NCBI GenBank assembly: GCA_964545715.1
Contig: CAZJHX010000255.1
Location: forward strand, 1-9,923
Direction: 5' to 3'
Origin: CAZJHX01 sp964545715
GTDB taxonomy: Bacteria; Myxococcota_A; UBA9042; GCA-2863065
Length of the DNA: 9,923 nucleotides
Shown: one piece after another, positions 1-7,214 of the stretch
Layout of the letters: the number at the start of each line of letters is the position of its first letter
Position numbering within the stretch: the first letter of the stretch is position 1
The notes under the pieces: generated by a model
Seen by the model: the letters and a program-made list of their open reading frames with translations, nothing else
Database searches by the model: none
What the model was told of the DNA's origin: nothing
Program-made: the position numbers and the translations under genes

Positions 1-8
1 AGGGGTGG

Positions 9-25
9 CTCGGCAGGATGCCGAG
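9..25 (-). terminator. Possible terminator hairpin at the end of the pur operon
   Basis: A perfect 6-bp inverted repeat (CTCGGC / GCCGAG, 5-nt loop) lies 18 nt after the stop codon of the last operon gene. It would form a GC-rich stem in the minus-strand transcript. There is no U-tract after the stem, so it is not a classical intrinsic terminator. It could act as a weak or Rho-assisted terminator or a 3'-end stabiliser, or be chance in GC-rich DNA. Nothing else is visible in positions 1-43. Confidence 0.35.
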
Positions 26-43
26 GGGGGTAACGTGTGAGGA

Positions 44-634
44 CTAGAGCTTTACGAAGAACCAGATGCCGTTGTAGCGCAGAAAGTGGGCCTCACCCCG
101 CTCAGGCGTGCCGTTGACCGTCCAGTCGTACTTGGCCATAAACAGCTGCACCGGCGCCTTAGCGCGGCACTCGGCCGGCTTCTCGCCGACTTTGATATCG
201 AAGAGATAGCCGTGCCCCTCGGCAAAGCCCTTGAAGGCCACGTTGCCGCCGTCACGCTTGGCGCGCTCGCCCGTCTGGCGGGCGCCGTCCATCACGCGAT
301 CGACCACGTTGGGCGGATCGCAGTCGGAGATGACCAGAAACGCCGTACGGGTGATGAAGTACTTCTGCACGGTCTCGGCGTCTTTGTTGTTGAAGGCGTT
401 GACCAGCTTGCCCATCAGCGCCGTCACGGCAGGCGGCGCGGGCGCCTTCTCGCCACCGGGCGGCGGCCACGGCATCTCGCCCTGGTCCCCCGGTCCACCG
501 CGCTCGTCGTCGCCGGGACCACCGCGCTCACCACGCTCCTGCTCCGGCCCATCGCCCTTCTTGGCCTCATCTTTTTTGCACCCGCCCAGCGCGAATACCA
601 ACGCCAGCGCGCTCAGAATCGCCAGTCTCGTCAT
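44..634 (-). CDS. Small lipoprotein, possible NTF2/SnoaL-like fold, last gene of the pur operon
   Basis: Predicted lipoprotein of 196 residues, function unknown. The ATG at 634 is chosen because it follows a strong GGGGGAGG ribosome-binding site and opens a lipoprotein signal peptide (MTRLAI, hydrophobic core, lipobox LGGC, lipidated Cys19); the reading frame extends 29 codons further upstream, into purF. Residues about 20-68 form a charged Gly/Pro/Glu linker with the short motif RGGPGD twice. Residues about 70-196 form a compact domain that opens with a helix-like stretch (LVNAFNNKDAETVQKYF) and ends in alternating hydrophobic strands (HFLRYNGIWFFVKL). That pattern resembles NTF2/SnoaL-like domains; this is inferred from pattern, not matched. 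Two cysteines in the domain (DCDPP, AECRA) could form a disulfide. The gene begins 11 bp after the purF stop, so co-transcription with purSQLF is likely. Where in the envelope it sits and what it binds cannot be told. Confidence 0.85.
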   Translation of the reverse strand: MTRLAILSALALVFALGGCKKDEAKKGDGPEQERGERGGPGDDERGGPGDQGEMPWPPPGGEKAPAPPAVTALMGKLVNAFNNKDAETVQKYFITRTAFLVISDCDPPNVVDRVMDGARQTGERAKRDGGNVAFKGFAEGHGYLFDIKVGEKPAECRAKAPVQLFMAKYDWTVNGTPERGEAHFLRYNGIWFFVKL

Positions 635-645
635 AATCCCTCCCC

Positions 646-2070
646 CTATTTCTTCGCCAGGGCTTCGTCTTCGGCCGTTGGCGGCGGTACTGGATAATCG
701 CAGGTGAAGCACGCGTTGCAATACTTGCGGCTCGACTCGTTCCAGGCCGCCTCGTCCTCAACGGCCGCGTGCAAGCCCTCCACGCTCAAATACGCCAGCG
801 TATCGGCCCCGAGAAAATCGCAGATCTCCGGCACGGTGCGGTTCGCGGCGATCAGCTCCGCCAGCGTCGGCGTGTCGATGCCGAAATAACACGGGCTCAC
901 GATCGGCGGACACGAGATGCGCATGTGCACCTCTTTGGCCCCGGCCTGCCGCAGCAGCTGGATGATCTTGCGACTGGTCGTCCCGCGGACGAGCGAGTCG
1001 TCCACGACCACCACGCGCTTGCCCGCGATCTGATCCTCGACGGCCGACAGCTTCAGCTTCACGCCGAAGTGGCGAATGCTCTGCGCCGGCTCGATAAACG
1101 TGCGCCCGACGTAGTGGCTGCGGATGAGTCCCATCTCAAACGGCACACCCAGCGCCTGCGCCACCCCGATCGCCGCGCCTGTCCCCGAGTCGGGCACAGG
1201 TATGACCAGATCCGCTCCGTTGGGCGGTGGAGACTCTGCGGCCAGGCGACGCCCCAACAGCTTGCGGCTCTTGTACACGCTTCGCCCAAACAGGCGGCTG
1301 TCTGGCCGTCCGAAGTAGACCTGCTCGAACACACACTGGCGCACCGGGTGCTCCGCCGGCGCAAACCGCTCACTGCGCAGCCCCTTGTGGTTGATCTCGA
1401 CGATCTCCCCAGGCTCCACATCGCGCACGTACTCGGCACCGATAAGCGTCAGCGCGCTGGTCTCACTGGCAAAGATCCACGCGTCGCCACGACGACCGAT
1501 GCACAGCGGCCGAAAGCCGTGCGGGTCGCGCACCCCGGCGATCCCCACGCGCGTCATGACCACCAGCGAAAACGCCCCAGTCGTCTGCTTTACCACCCGC
1601 GCCAGCCGCTCTCGCAGCGAGCCCTGGCGGTTGTGCGCCATCAAGTGCAGAAAGATCTCCGAGTCGCTGGTGGAGTGAAAGAGCGAGCCCTTCTCCTCCA
1701 GCATCACCTTCAGTGTGCCGGCGTTGGTCAGCGTGCCGTTGTGCGCGACCGCCAGCGACCCCCGCGCGTAGTCCACCGCAAACGGCTGGCAGTTGCGCAG
1801 ACTGCTCTGCCCGGCTGTCGAGTAACGCACGTGGCCGATCGCCTGGGTCCCGGGCAGGCCCTCGAGAACGTCCTCGGTGAAGACGTCCGCGACCAGGCCC
1901 ATCGCGCGATGCGTGCGCAGGCGGTTGTCGTGCACGGTGACGATGCCCGCCGACTCCTGACCGCGGTGCTGCAGCCCATGCAACCCCAGGTACGCCAGGT
2001 GGGCGGCCTCCGGATCACCATAGATCGCAAAGACACCGCACTCGTCGCGAAAGGCGTCAGCGCCCTTCAC
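646..2070 (-). CDS. purF: Amidophosphoribosyltransferase (glutamine PRPP amidotransferase)
   Basis: Cytosolic enzyme of 474 residues that makes 5-phosphoribosylamine from PRPP and glutamine, the committing step of purine synthesis. The GTG at 2070 is chosen because it overlaps the purL stop as GTGA and puts the nucleophile Cys at residue 11 (DECGVFAIYG), behind a short propeptide as in Bacillus-type enzymes that are processed to expose an N-terminal Cys. Residues 11 to about 240 are the Ntn glutaminase domain (HRGQES, GHVRYST, AHNGTL motifs). The C-terminal phosphoribosyltransferase domain has the PRPP loop VVVVDDSLVRGTTS (353-366). Cys246 (RQCVFEQVYF), Cys394 (SPCYFGID), Cys451 and Cys454 (CNACFTC) match the positions of the [4Fe-4S] ligands in the Bacillus subtilis class, so a cluster-bearing, oxygen-sensitive enzyme is inferred. 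A weak GGTGG precedes the start; translation is probably coupled to purL. Confidence 0.97.
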   Translation of the reverse strand: MKGADAFRDECGVFAIYGDPEAAHLAYLGLHGLQHRGQESAGIVTVHDNRLRTHRAMGLVADVFTEDVLEGLPGTQAIGHVRYSTAGQSSLRNCQPFAVDYARGSLAVAHNGTLTNAGTLKVMLEEKGSLFHSTSDSEIFLHLMAHNRQGSLRERLARVVKQTTGAFSLVVMTRVGIAGVRDPHGFRPLCIGRRGDAWIFASETSALTLIGAEYVRDVEPGEIVEINHKGLRSERFAPAEHPVRQCVFEQVYFGRPDSRLFGRSVYKSRKLLGRRLAAESPPPNGADLVIPVPDSGTGAAIGVAQALGVPFEMGLIRSHYVGRTFIEPAQSIRHFGVKLKLSAVEDQIAGKRVVVVDDSLVRGTTSRKIIQLLRQAGAKEVHMRISCPPIVSPCYFGIDTPTLAELIAANRTVPEICDFLGADTLAYLSVEGLHAAVEDEAAWNESSRKYCNACFTCDYPVPPPTAEDEALAKK

Positions 2071-4304
2071 CCACCCACCCCGATGTGGCGCTGCAGCCCG
2101 GTGTCCCAGGCTTGGAAGAGGGCGTCCAGCGACCATGAGAGCTCGCCGCCGCCGTGCTTCAGCGCCAGCATGTCCCCGCCGGTATGACCCAACGCCGTCA
2201 GCGCGACCCCGTGCCGCCGACAGACCGTCGCGACCTCTTCAGCCTGAGCCTCGGGATAGCTGACGACCACACGCGCGCCGGCCTCGCCGTACAGTGCCAC
2301 CCGCGGGTCCTCGTCCGTGGCCAGCGCCAGCGTCGCGCCGATGCGCTGCCCGTTGTGACAGCCGGTCGCCTCCGCCAGCGCCACGGCAAGCCCGCCGTCG
2401 CTGAGGTCGTGCGCGCTGACCACGACGCCATCCGCCACCAATCGCCTGACTGCGTCGCTGACCGCCTTCTCGGCCGACAGGTTGCACCGCGGCGGCACAC
2501 CGCAGGTCGCGCCCTTGAGGGCAAACAGGTACTCGCTGCCGCCCAGCGTCTCGCCGGCGATATCGCCGATGAGCGCCACCACGTGCCCGTCCGCGACAAA
2601 CGCCGACGACGGGTTGGGCGTGCTCTCGCCCATGCCCTCGCGCAGCCCGACCAGCGCGACCGTCGGCGTGGGCAGGATCCCCTCGTTGTCGGTCTCGTTG
2701 TACAGGCTGACGTTGCCGCCAATGACCGGGGCCTCCAGCACGCTGCATGCGTCCGCGATGCCGTCGATCGCCTCGGAGAACTCCCACATGATCTCCGGCT
2801 TCTCGGGGTTGCCGAAGTTCAGGCAGTCCGTCGTGCCCAGCGGGGCCGCGCCGACGCACGCCAGGTTTCGCACCGACTCCGCCACCGCCATCGCCGCGCC
2901 GTTTCGCGGGTCCAGCCACACGTGCCGGCTGTTGCAGTCCGCCGTCATGCCCAGCGCCTTGTCGGTGCCGACCACGCGCACAAGCGCCGCGTCCCCGCCC
3001 GGGCCAACGCGCGTACCGACCCGCACCATGTGGTCGTATTGGCGGTAGACAAAGCGCCGCGAGGCCAGGTTCACGCTGCCCACCAGGGTCAGCAGGTCCG
3101 CCTGCAGGTCGGCGCCTGCGAGCAAGGCGGGATCAAGTCGCCGTCGCGCCGCCAGATCCGCGGGCTCTTTGCGCGGCCGATCGTAGACCGGCGCCTCTTC
3201 CGCCAGCGGACGCGCCGGCAGATCGACGACGAGCTCGCCTTGATAGCTCACGCGCACCTGACCGTTGCCGGTGACCTCGCCGCACACGACGCAGTCCAGG
3301 TCCCACTTGGAGTAGATCGCCTTGACCGCGTCCACGTCCTCGGGCTTGCACACCAGCAGCATGCGCTCCTGACTCTCGCTCAGCAGCAGCTCGTAAGCCG
3401 TCATGCCTTTCGCGCGCGGCGGGATCGCGTCCAGGTTCAGGTCGATGCCCGTCCCCGCGCGGCTGGCCATCTCAAACGTGGAGCAGGTCAGCCCGGCGGC
3501 CCCCATGTCCTGAATCCCGAGCGCCAGCTTGGCCTCGAACAGCTCCAGGCAGGCCTCCAGCAGGCACTTCTCGGTGAACGGGTCGCCCACCTGCACGGTC
3601 GGCCGCTTCTTCATGGCCTCGTCGTCGAAGGTATCGCTGGCCATCGTGGCGCCGTGAATACCGTCGCGGCCCGTTTTGGCGCCCACGTACAGCACGGGAT
3701 TGCCCACGCCGGTCGCCTGCCCCAGGAAGATCGCGTCCGACTTGATCAAGCCGAGGTTGAACGCGTTGACCAGGATGTTGCCGGCGTAGCTGGGGTGAAA
3801 CTGGACCTCGCCGCCGACCATCGGCACGCCCATGCAGTTGCCGTAGCCGCCGATGCCCGCCACCACGCCCGTGACCAGGTGGTTGGTCAGCGGGTGGTCG
3901 GCCGGGCCGAAGCGCAGCGAGTTCAGCGACGCGATCGGGCGCGCGCCCATCGTAAAGATGTCGCGCATGATGCCGCCCACGCCGGTCGCCGCGCCCTGGT
4001 AGGGCTCGATGAAGCTCGGGTGGTTGTGCGACTCCATCTTGAAGCAGACCGCCAGGCCGTCGCCGATGTCGACCACGCCCGCGTTCTCGCCCGGACCGAT
4101 CAGCACGCGCGGGCCCGTTGTCGGCAGCCGCTTGAGGTGCACGCGCGACGACTTGTAGGAGCAGTGCTCGCTCCACATCACGCTGAAGATGCCCAGCTCC
4201 GGATACGTCGGCTCACGGCCGCCGCAGATCCGCTTGGCGTTCTCGTACTCCTCTGGGCTGAGGCCGTGCTCAGCGACCAGCTCGTCGGTGATCTGGAACG
4301 TCAT
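2067..4304 (-). CDS. purL: Phosphoribosylformylglycinamidine synthase subunit PurL (short type)
   Basis: ATP-dependent synthetase subunit of 745 residues that converts FGAR to FGAM with ammonia delivered by PurQ, step 4 of purine synthesis. The length is that of the short PurL (about 740 residues), which needs separate PurS and PurQ, and both are encoded just upstream. Landmarks include IFSVMWSEHCSYKSS (about 40-54, His47 in the conserved active-site segment), ESHNHPS and GAATGVGGIMRD in the first AIRS-like half, and IQDMGAAGL. The second half has LGMTADCNSR and a late SAHDLSDGGLAVALAE block. The ATG at 4304 is chosen because it overlaps the purQ stop as ATGA, has GGAGGG 9 nt upstream, and starts the protein where the family starts (MTFQITDELVAEHGL). 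The open frame extends to 4679, but that part lies inside purQ and has no family similarity. The stop overlaps the purF GTG. Confidence 0.97.
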   Translation of the reverse strand: MTFQITDELVAEHGLSPEEYENAKRICGGREPTYPELGIFSVMWSEHCSYKSSRVHLKRLPTTGPRVLIGPGENAGVVDIGDGLAVCFKMESHNHPSFIEPYQGAATGVGGIMRDIFTMGARPIASLNSLRFGPADHPLTNHLVTGVVAGIGGYGNCMGVPMVGGEVQFHPSYAGNILVNAFNLGLIKSDAIFLGQATGVGNPVLYVGAKTGRDGIHGATMASDTFDDEAMKKRPTVQVGDPFTEKCLLEACLELFEAKLALGIQDMGAAGLTCSTFEMASRAGTGIDLNLDAIPPRAKGMTAYELLLSESQERMLLVCKPEDVDAVKAIYSKWDLDCVVCGEVTGNGQVRVSYQGELVVDLPARPLAEEAPVYDRPRKEPADLAARRRLDPALLAGADLQADLLTLVGSVNLASRRFVYRQYDHMVRVGTRVGPGGDAALVRVVGTDKALGMTADCNSRHVWLDPRNGAAMAVAESVRNLACVGAAPLGTTDCLNFGNPEKPEIMWEFSEAIDGIADACSVLEAPVIGGNVSLYNETDNEGILPTPTVALVGLREGMGESTPNPSSAFVADGHVVALIGDIAGETLGGSEYLFALKGATCGVPPRCNLSAEKAVSDAVRRLVADGVVVSAHDLSDGGLAVALAEATGCHNGQRIGATLALATDEDPRVALYGEAGARVVVSYPEAQAEEVATVCRRHGVALTALGHTGGDMLALKHGGGELSWSLDALFQAWDTGLQRHIGVGG

Positions 4305-4957
4305 GGGAGCAGTCCCTCCAGAAGTCGGCGCCCGTCCAGGCCCCCCAGGGACGCCTCCGACGTGCGCTCGGGGTGCGGCATCAAGCCGAACAGGTTGCGC
4401 TGAGCGTTGGTGATGCCCGCGATATCCGACCGGCTGCCGTTGGGGTTGTCGGTGTAGCGCAGCAGGATCTGGTCGCCGTCCTCCAGCGCCTTGAGCCCGT
4501 CGTCGTCCACGAAGTAGTTGCCGTCGTGGTGCGCGATGGGTATCTGCAGCACCGTCCCGGGCTCGACCAACCGCGTAAACCGGGTGGCGCGGGTCTCGAC
4601 GCGGCAGCCCACTGTCTCGCAGATGAAGCGGAGGCTCCGATTGCGCAGCAGCGCTCCCGGCAAAAGTCCCGCTTCGCACATGATCTGAAAGCCGTTGCAG
4701 ATGCCCAGGACGTTGCCGCCCGACTGCGCAAACCGCACGACGTCACTCATGATCGGGCTAAACCGGGCCAGGGAGCCGGTCCGCAGATAGTCCCCGTACG
4801 AGAACCCGCCCGGCAAGATGACCAGGTCGATGGCGTCGGGAAGCGCGGTCTCCTTGTGCCAGACGCCTACCGTCTCCTGCCCCAGTACGGGACCGAAGAC
4901 ATGGTGGCAGTCGTCATCGCAGTTGGAGCCCGGAAAGGTCACCACAGCGACACGCAT
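4301..4957 (-). CDS. purQ: Phosphoribosylformylglycinamidine synthase glutaminase subunit PurQ
   Basis: Class I (triad) glutamine amidotransferase of 218 residues that hydrolyses glutamine and channels ammonia to PurL. The catalytic triad is visible: Cys87 in GICNGFQIM, and His195 and Glu197 in MPHPER. The N-terminus (MRVAVVTFPGSNCDDD) and the oxyanion-loop region LPGGFSYGDYLR are family-typical, and the length is normal. ATG at 4957 follows a GGAG site located in the end of purS, 3 bp after the purS stop. The stop overlaps the purL start by 4 bp (ATGA), indicating coupled translation and roughly equal amounts of the subunits. Confidence 0.97.
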   Translation of the reverse strand: MRVAVVTFPGSNCDDDCHHVFGPVLGQETVGVWHKETALPDAIDLVILPGGFSYGDYLRTGSLARFSPIMSDVVRFAQSGGNVLGICNGFQIMCEAGLLPGALLRNRSLRFICETVGCRVETRATRFTRLVEPGTVLQIPIAHHDGNYFVDDDGLKALEDGDQILLRYTDNPNGSRSDIAGITNAQRNLFGLMPHPERTSEASLGGLDGRRLLEGLLP

Positions 4958-4960
4958 AGA

Positions 4961-5200
4961 TTATGTCTCCAGGGTAAAGGTGAAGTCCTCGATGACTTCG
5001 TTGGCGAGCAGCTGCTCGCACATGGCTTTGACGCGCGCTTCAGCCGCGCCCGGTTCGCCGGTGAGGTCGACCTCGATATAGCGCCCTACCCGCACGGCCG
5101 AGACGTCATCGTAGCCCAGGGAGTGAAGGCCGAGCGCGACCGCCTCCCCTTGTGGGTCGAGAACCTCAACACGCGGAGTGACGATGATCTTCGCCTTCAT
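4961..5200 (-). CDS. purS: Phosphoribosylformylglycinamidine synthase subunit PurS
   Basis: Small subunit of 79 residues that bridges PurL and PurQ in the FGAM synthase complex of bacteria with short PurL. The family pattern is clear: an N-terminal strand MKAKIIVTPRVEVLDPQGEA, the SLGYDDVSAVRVGRYIEVDL centre, and a C-terminal CEQLLANEVIEDF. The length is typical (about 80). It is the first gene of the operon. No Shine-Dalgarno sequence is visible before the ATG at 5200 (GTGGTAATTGCGGCCGC precedes it), and no alternative ATG or GTG occurs in frame before an upstream stop. The start therefore looks right, and translation may be leaderless or rely on an unusual initiation signal. Confidence 0.95.
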   Translation of the reverse strand: MKAKIIVTPRVEVLDPQGEAVALGLHSLGYDDVSAVRVGRYIEVDLTGEPGAAEARVKAMCEQLLANEVIEDFTFTLET

Positions 5201-5272
5201 GCGGCCGCAATTACCACGTTTCAGATCGATCCGGAACCCCGTTCGTTAGGACCTCCTTGGAGGTCCTGATTA
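5201..5272. promoter_or_regulatory. Divergent intergenic region between the pur operon and the ARPP-1-like gene
   Basis: These 72 bp must hold the leftward promoter for purSQLF and probably a rightward promoter for the gene at 5273. No convincing -35/-10 pair stands out. On the minus strand GGTAAT, about 11 nt before the purS ATG, matches 4 of 6 bases of TATAAT, but nothing like TTGACA sits at the right distance. The region also holds GAAC-CCC-GTTC-like partial symmetry (about 5234-5244) and the palindrome listed separately. Short spacing means any protein bound here could affect both directions. Confidence 0.5.
5248..5267 (+). promoter_or_regulatory. Perfect palindrome burying the ribosome-binding site of the 5273 gene
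   Basis: Two 9-base arms (AGGACCTCC and GGAGGTCCT) are separated by TT. The right arm contains the GGAGG Shine-Dalgarno (5259-5263), 9 nt before the ATG at 5273. In RNA the stem can extend outward by a U-G and a U-A pair, and the loop would open to CUUG, so the ribosome-binding site would be paired in the stem. As double-stranded DNA it is also a good dimeric-repressor operator candidate. No U-tract follows, so it is not a normal terminator. The palindrome is seen directly; either regulatory role is inference. Confidence 0.55.
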
Positions 5273-6244
5273 ATGAAGCGGATCCTGGTTGTACTTTCTT
5301 CTCTCCTCACCCCGATGTGGGCCGCTGCCGAGGCGCCACCCGTCGGTCTTCTCGCAGATCAGGCCCAGCTGGGCAGCGCCATCACGGCGGGGGAGGTCAC
5401 GATCTTCCCGCTCATTGTGAAGGGCGTCCCCAAGGACATGACCGCCTACGCCACCCTGGACGAGGCCCTGGACAGCAAGCACCTGGTCATCAAGGAGACG
5501 GATACCAGCGGCACGGTCAGCGCGCTGCACGTCAGCAACACCGGCGACAAGCCCATCTTCGCGATGGCCGGCGAGGTCGTGCTGGGCGGCAAGCAGGATC
5601 GCATCGTCGGCAAGAACGTCATCATCGAGAAGGGCGCCAAAGAGCAGAAGATCGCGGTCTTCTGCGTCGAACACGGCCGGTGGAACCACAAGACGGCCCG
5701 GTTCAGCTCCGCAAAGACCATGGCCCACCTGAAGCTGCGCCAACAGGCCTACAAAGGCAGCCAGAGTCGCGTCTGGAAAGAGGTCGCAGAGACCAACGCG
5801 CGCCGCAAGACGAGCAACGCCACCGACACCTATCAAAACGCCATCAAGCGCTCGGCATCGAGCAAGGAGGTCGCACAGCTGGTCAAGGCCCTGCGCGCCG
5901 GAACCAGAGGCGTGGACAACATGGCGGGGGTCGTCATCGCGTACGCCGGCAAGCCGCAGGCGGTCGACTGGTTCGGCAACCCCAAGCTGTACCGGCGACT
6001 GGAGGGCAAGCTGCTGACGAGCTACGTCACGCAGGCGCTGGACAGCCGCGACGGCAAGAAATACGCGCCGCCGCCAAAGTCAAAGGCAGGCGACTGGATC
6101 AAGCAGGTGTCACGCGCCAAGCGGCGGGCGACCGGCAAGACGAAGTCCGGCCAGTTCTACCAATTCGACAACGTGGATATCGACGGCACGCTGGCGACCG
6201 ATAAAGACGGCAACGCGATCCACGAGGGATACATCGCCAAGTAG
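5273..6244 (+). CDS. Exported ARPP-1-like (DUF6569-type) protein
   Basis: Protein of 323 residues with a Sec signal peptide (MKRILVVLSSLLTPMWAAA, probable cleavage near residue 19), so periplasmic or secreted. The mature part resembles the ARPP-1 domain (ARG and rhodanese/phosphatase-associated protein): GEVTIFPLIVK near residue 40, a TLDEALDSKHLVIKE block, then SNTGDKPIFAMAGEVVLGGKQDR (about 88-110) and VFCVEHGRW (129-137). I recognise these as the family's conserved core (usual form GEELVGAKQNR ... CVEQGRW). The biochemical function of the family is unknown to me. Residues about 180-225 look helical, and residues 265-305 are rich in Lys/Arg. The ATG at 5273 is supported by GGAGG 9 nt upstream. 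It stands alone on its strand, divergent from purS and convergent with the Sel1 gene, so context gives no partner. The family call is made from memory of motifs. Confidence 0.85.
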   Translation: MKRILVVLSSLLTPMWAAAEAPPVGLLADQAQLGSAITAGEVTIFPLIVKGVPKDMTAYATLDEALDSKHLVIKETDTSGTVSALHVSNTGDKPIFAMAGEVVLGGKQDRIVGKNVIIEKGAKEQKIAVFCVEHGRWNHKTARFSSAKTMAHLKLRQQAYKGSQSRVWKEVAETNARRKTSNATDTYQNAIKRSASSKEVAQLVKALRAGTRGVDNMAGVVIAYAGKPQAVDWFGNPKLYRRLEGKLLTSYVTQALDSRDGKKYAPPPKSKAGDWIKQVSRAKRRATGKTKSGQFYQFDNVDIDGTLATDKDGNAIHEGYIAK

Positions 6245-6289
6245 GGCGGGCTATTTGCCGACGAACTTGCAGACGGACTTGAGCCCGCC
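6245..6289. terminator. Inverted repeat at the convergent gene ends, possible shared terminator
   Basis: The stops of the two convergent genes are 6 bp apart. A perfect 8-bp inverted repeat (GGCGGGCT at 6245-6252, AGCCCGCC at 6282-6289, 29-nt loop) starts right after the plus-strand stop and covers the last codons of the Sel1 gene. It could serve transcripts from both sides. There is no U-tract in either direction and the loop is long, so support is weak. Confidence 0.3.
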
Positions 6290-7214
6290 GTCGCACGCCT
6301 TCTTCAGGTAGGTCTGGCTCTTGGCTGGATCCGCCTTCACCCCGAAGCCGCGCTTGTACAGCACGCCCATCAAGAAGCAGCCGTCCATGTTGCCCAGGGT
6401 GCAGGCTTTGTCGCTCATATCCTTGGCCTTGGCGTAGTCCTGTTTGACCGCCTTGCCGTCGAAGTAGTGCTTGCCGCCCACCTTGCACGACAGCTTTGAC
6501 CCCGCGGCGCAGCCCTTCTCGTAAGCCTCGACCGCCTTGGCGATGTCGGGCGTCTCGGTCTTCTCGTAGGTCATGCCCAGCCCGGTGCAGCCATCGCCCG
6601 ACTTCAGCTCGCACGCCTTGCCGAAGTACTCGCGCGCCTTGGCCGGGTCCTTCTTCTCGACGCCCTTGTTGCCCTTCCAGTACTGGAAAGCCAGGTCCGC
6701 GCACGCCTTGGCCTCGCCCTTGTCGCAGCGGCCGGCCAGCTTGTCGGGCATGTTGTCCAGCGTGTTCTTGAGCATCTCGGCGAAGTTGCACGCGTCCTTG
6801 TTGCCGCCGTCGCACGACTTCTTGAGGTAGTCGTAGCTCTTCTGCGGGTCCTTCTTGGCGCCCAGCTGCTCGATGCCGTAGGCGTTGCCCGCGTGGAAGC
6901 ACGCGTTGGGCTCACTGTCCTTGTTGCACGCGTCCTCGTACATGGTCAGCGCCTTGGCCTCGTCCTTTTCGACCCCATCCGCGCCTTTGCGGTACAGGTG
7001 CGCCGCCAGGGTGCAGCCCTTGACCTCGCCGCCCTTGCACACCTTGTTGAAGAGCTCCAGCGCCTGCTTGGCGTTGGCCTCGACGCCCTCACCTGTCTGA
7101 AACTTCACGCCGGCGCTGAGGCACAGCTTGGCGTTGTCTCCGCTGCAATCGGCGAACGGGTCACCGCCGGACTCAGCCGCGCCGTCGCCGGCCTTGTCTT
7201 TGTTGCATGCCAGG
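6251..7214 (-). CDS. Sel1-like repeat, Hcp-type cysteine-rich lipoprotein (5' end in gap)
   Basis: About 321 residues are visible. A GTG at 7108 opens a 285-residue frame, but that frame continues upstream without a stop to the N gap at 7214, and the extra residues belong: they supply another repeat (CSGDNAKLCLSAG) and, at the very edge, LAC followed by NKDKAGDGAAESGG, which reads as a lipobox and linker. The real start is thus inside the gap. The protein is a run of about nine alpha/alpha repeats of 32-40 residues, each with a CX7C pair (one CX8C), for example CDGGNKDAC and CTLGNMDGC, next to A-x-x-YxxKAC and LG-x-x-Y positions. This matches Sel1-like repeats of the Helicobacter Hcp type, where each pair forms a disulfide. 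Such proteins are exported and usually act as protein-binding scaffolds. The partner is unknown. Confidence 0.9.

Noticed and set aside
601..634. Same first residues (MTRLAI) in the signal peptides starting at 634 and 9209
   Set aside because: Codons differ at most positions and the mature proteins are unrelated, so this is ordinary signal-peptide similarity rather than a recent duplication.
769..2187. 472-codon open frame on the plus strand
   Set aside because: Antisense shadow of purF; no recognisable motif and low-complexity Arg/His/Leu composition.
2154..4403. 749-codon open frame on the plus strand
   Set aside because: Antisense shadow of purL in GC-rich DNA. Its translation is Arg/His/Val-rich without family motifs, while the minus strand encodes a full, clearly conserved PurL.
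5234..5247. Possible PurR-type box in the purS upstream region
   Set aside because: Only a GAAC...GTTC partial symmetry is present. It does not match the Bacillus PurBox pair or the E. coli PurR operator well enough to call.
5257..6204. Alternative 315-codon plus-strand frame overlapping the ARPP-1-like gene
   Set aside because: Gln/Arg/Gly-rich shadow frame. The 5273 frame has a signal peptide, an SD sequence and family motifs.
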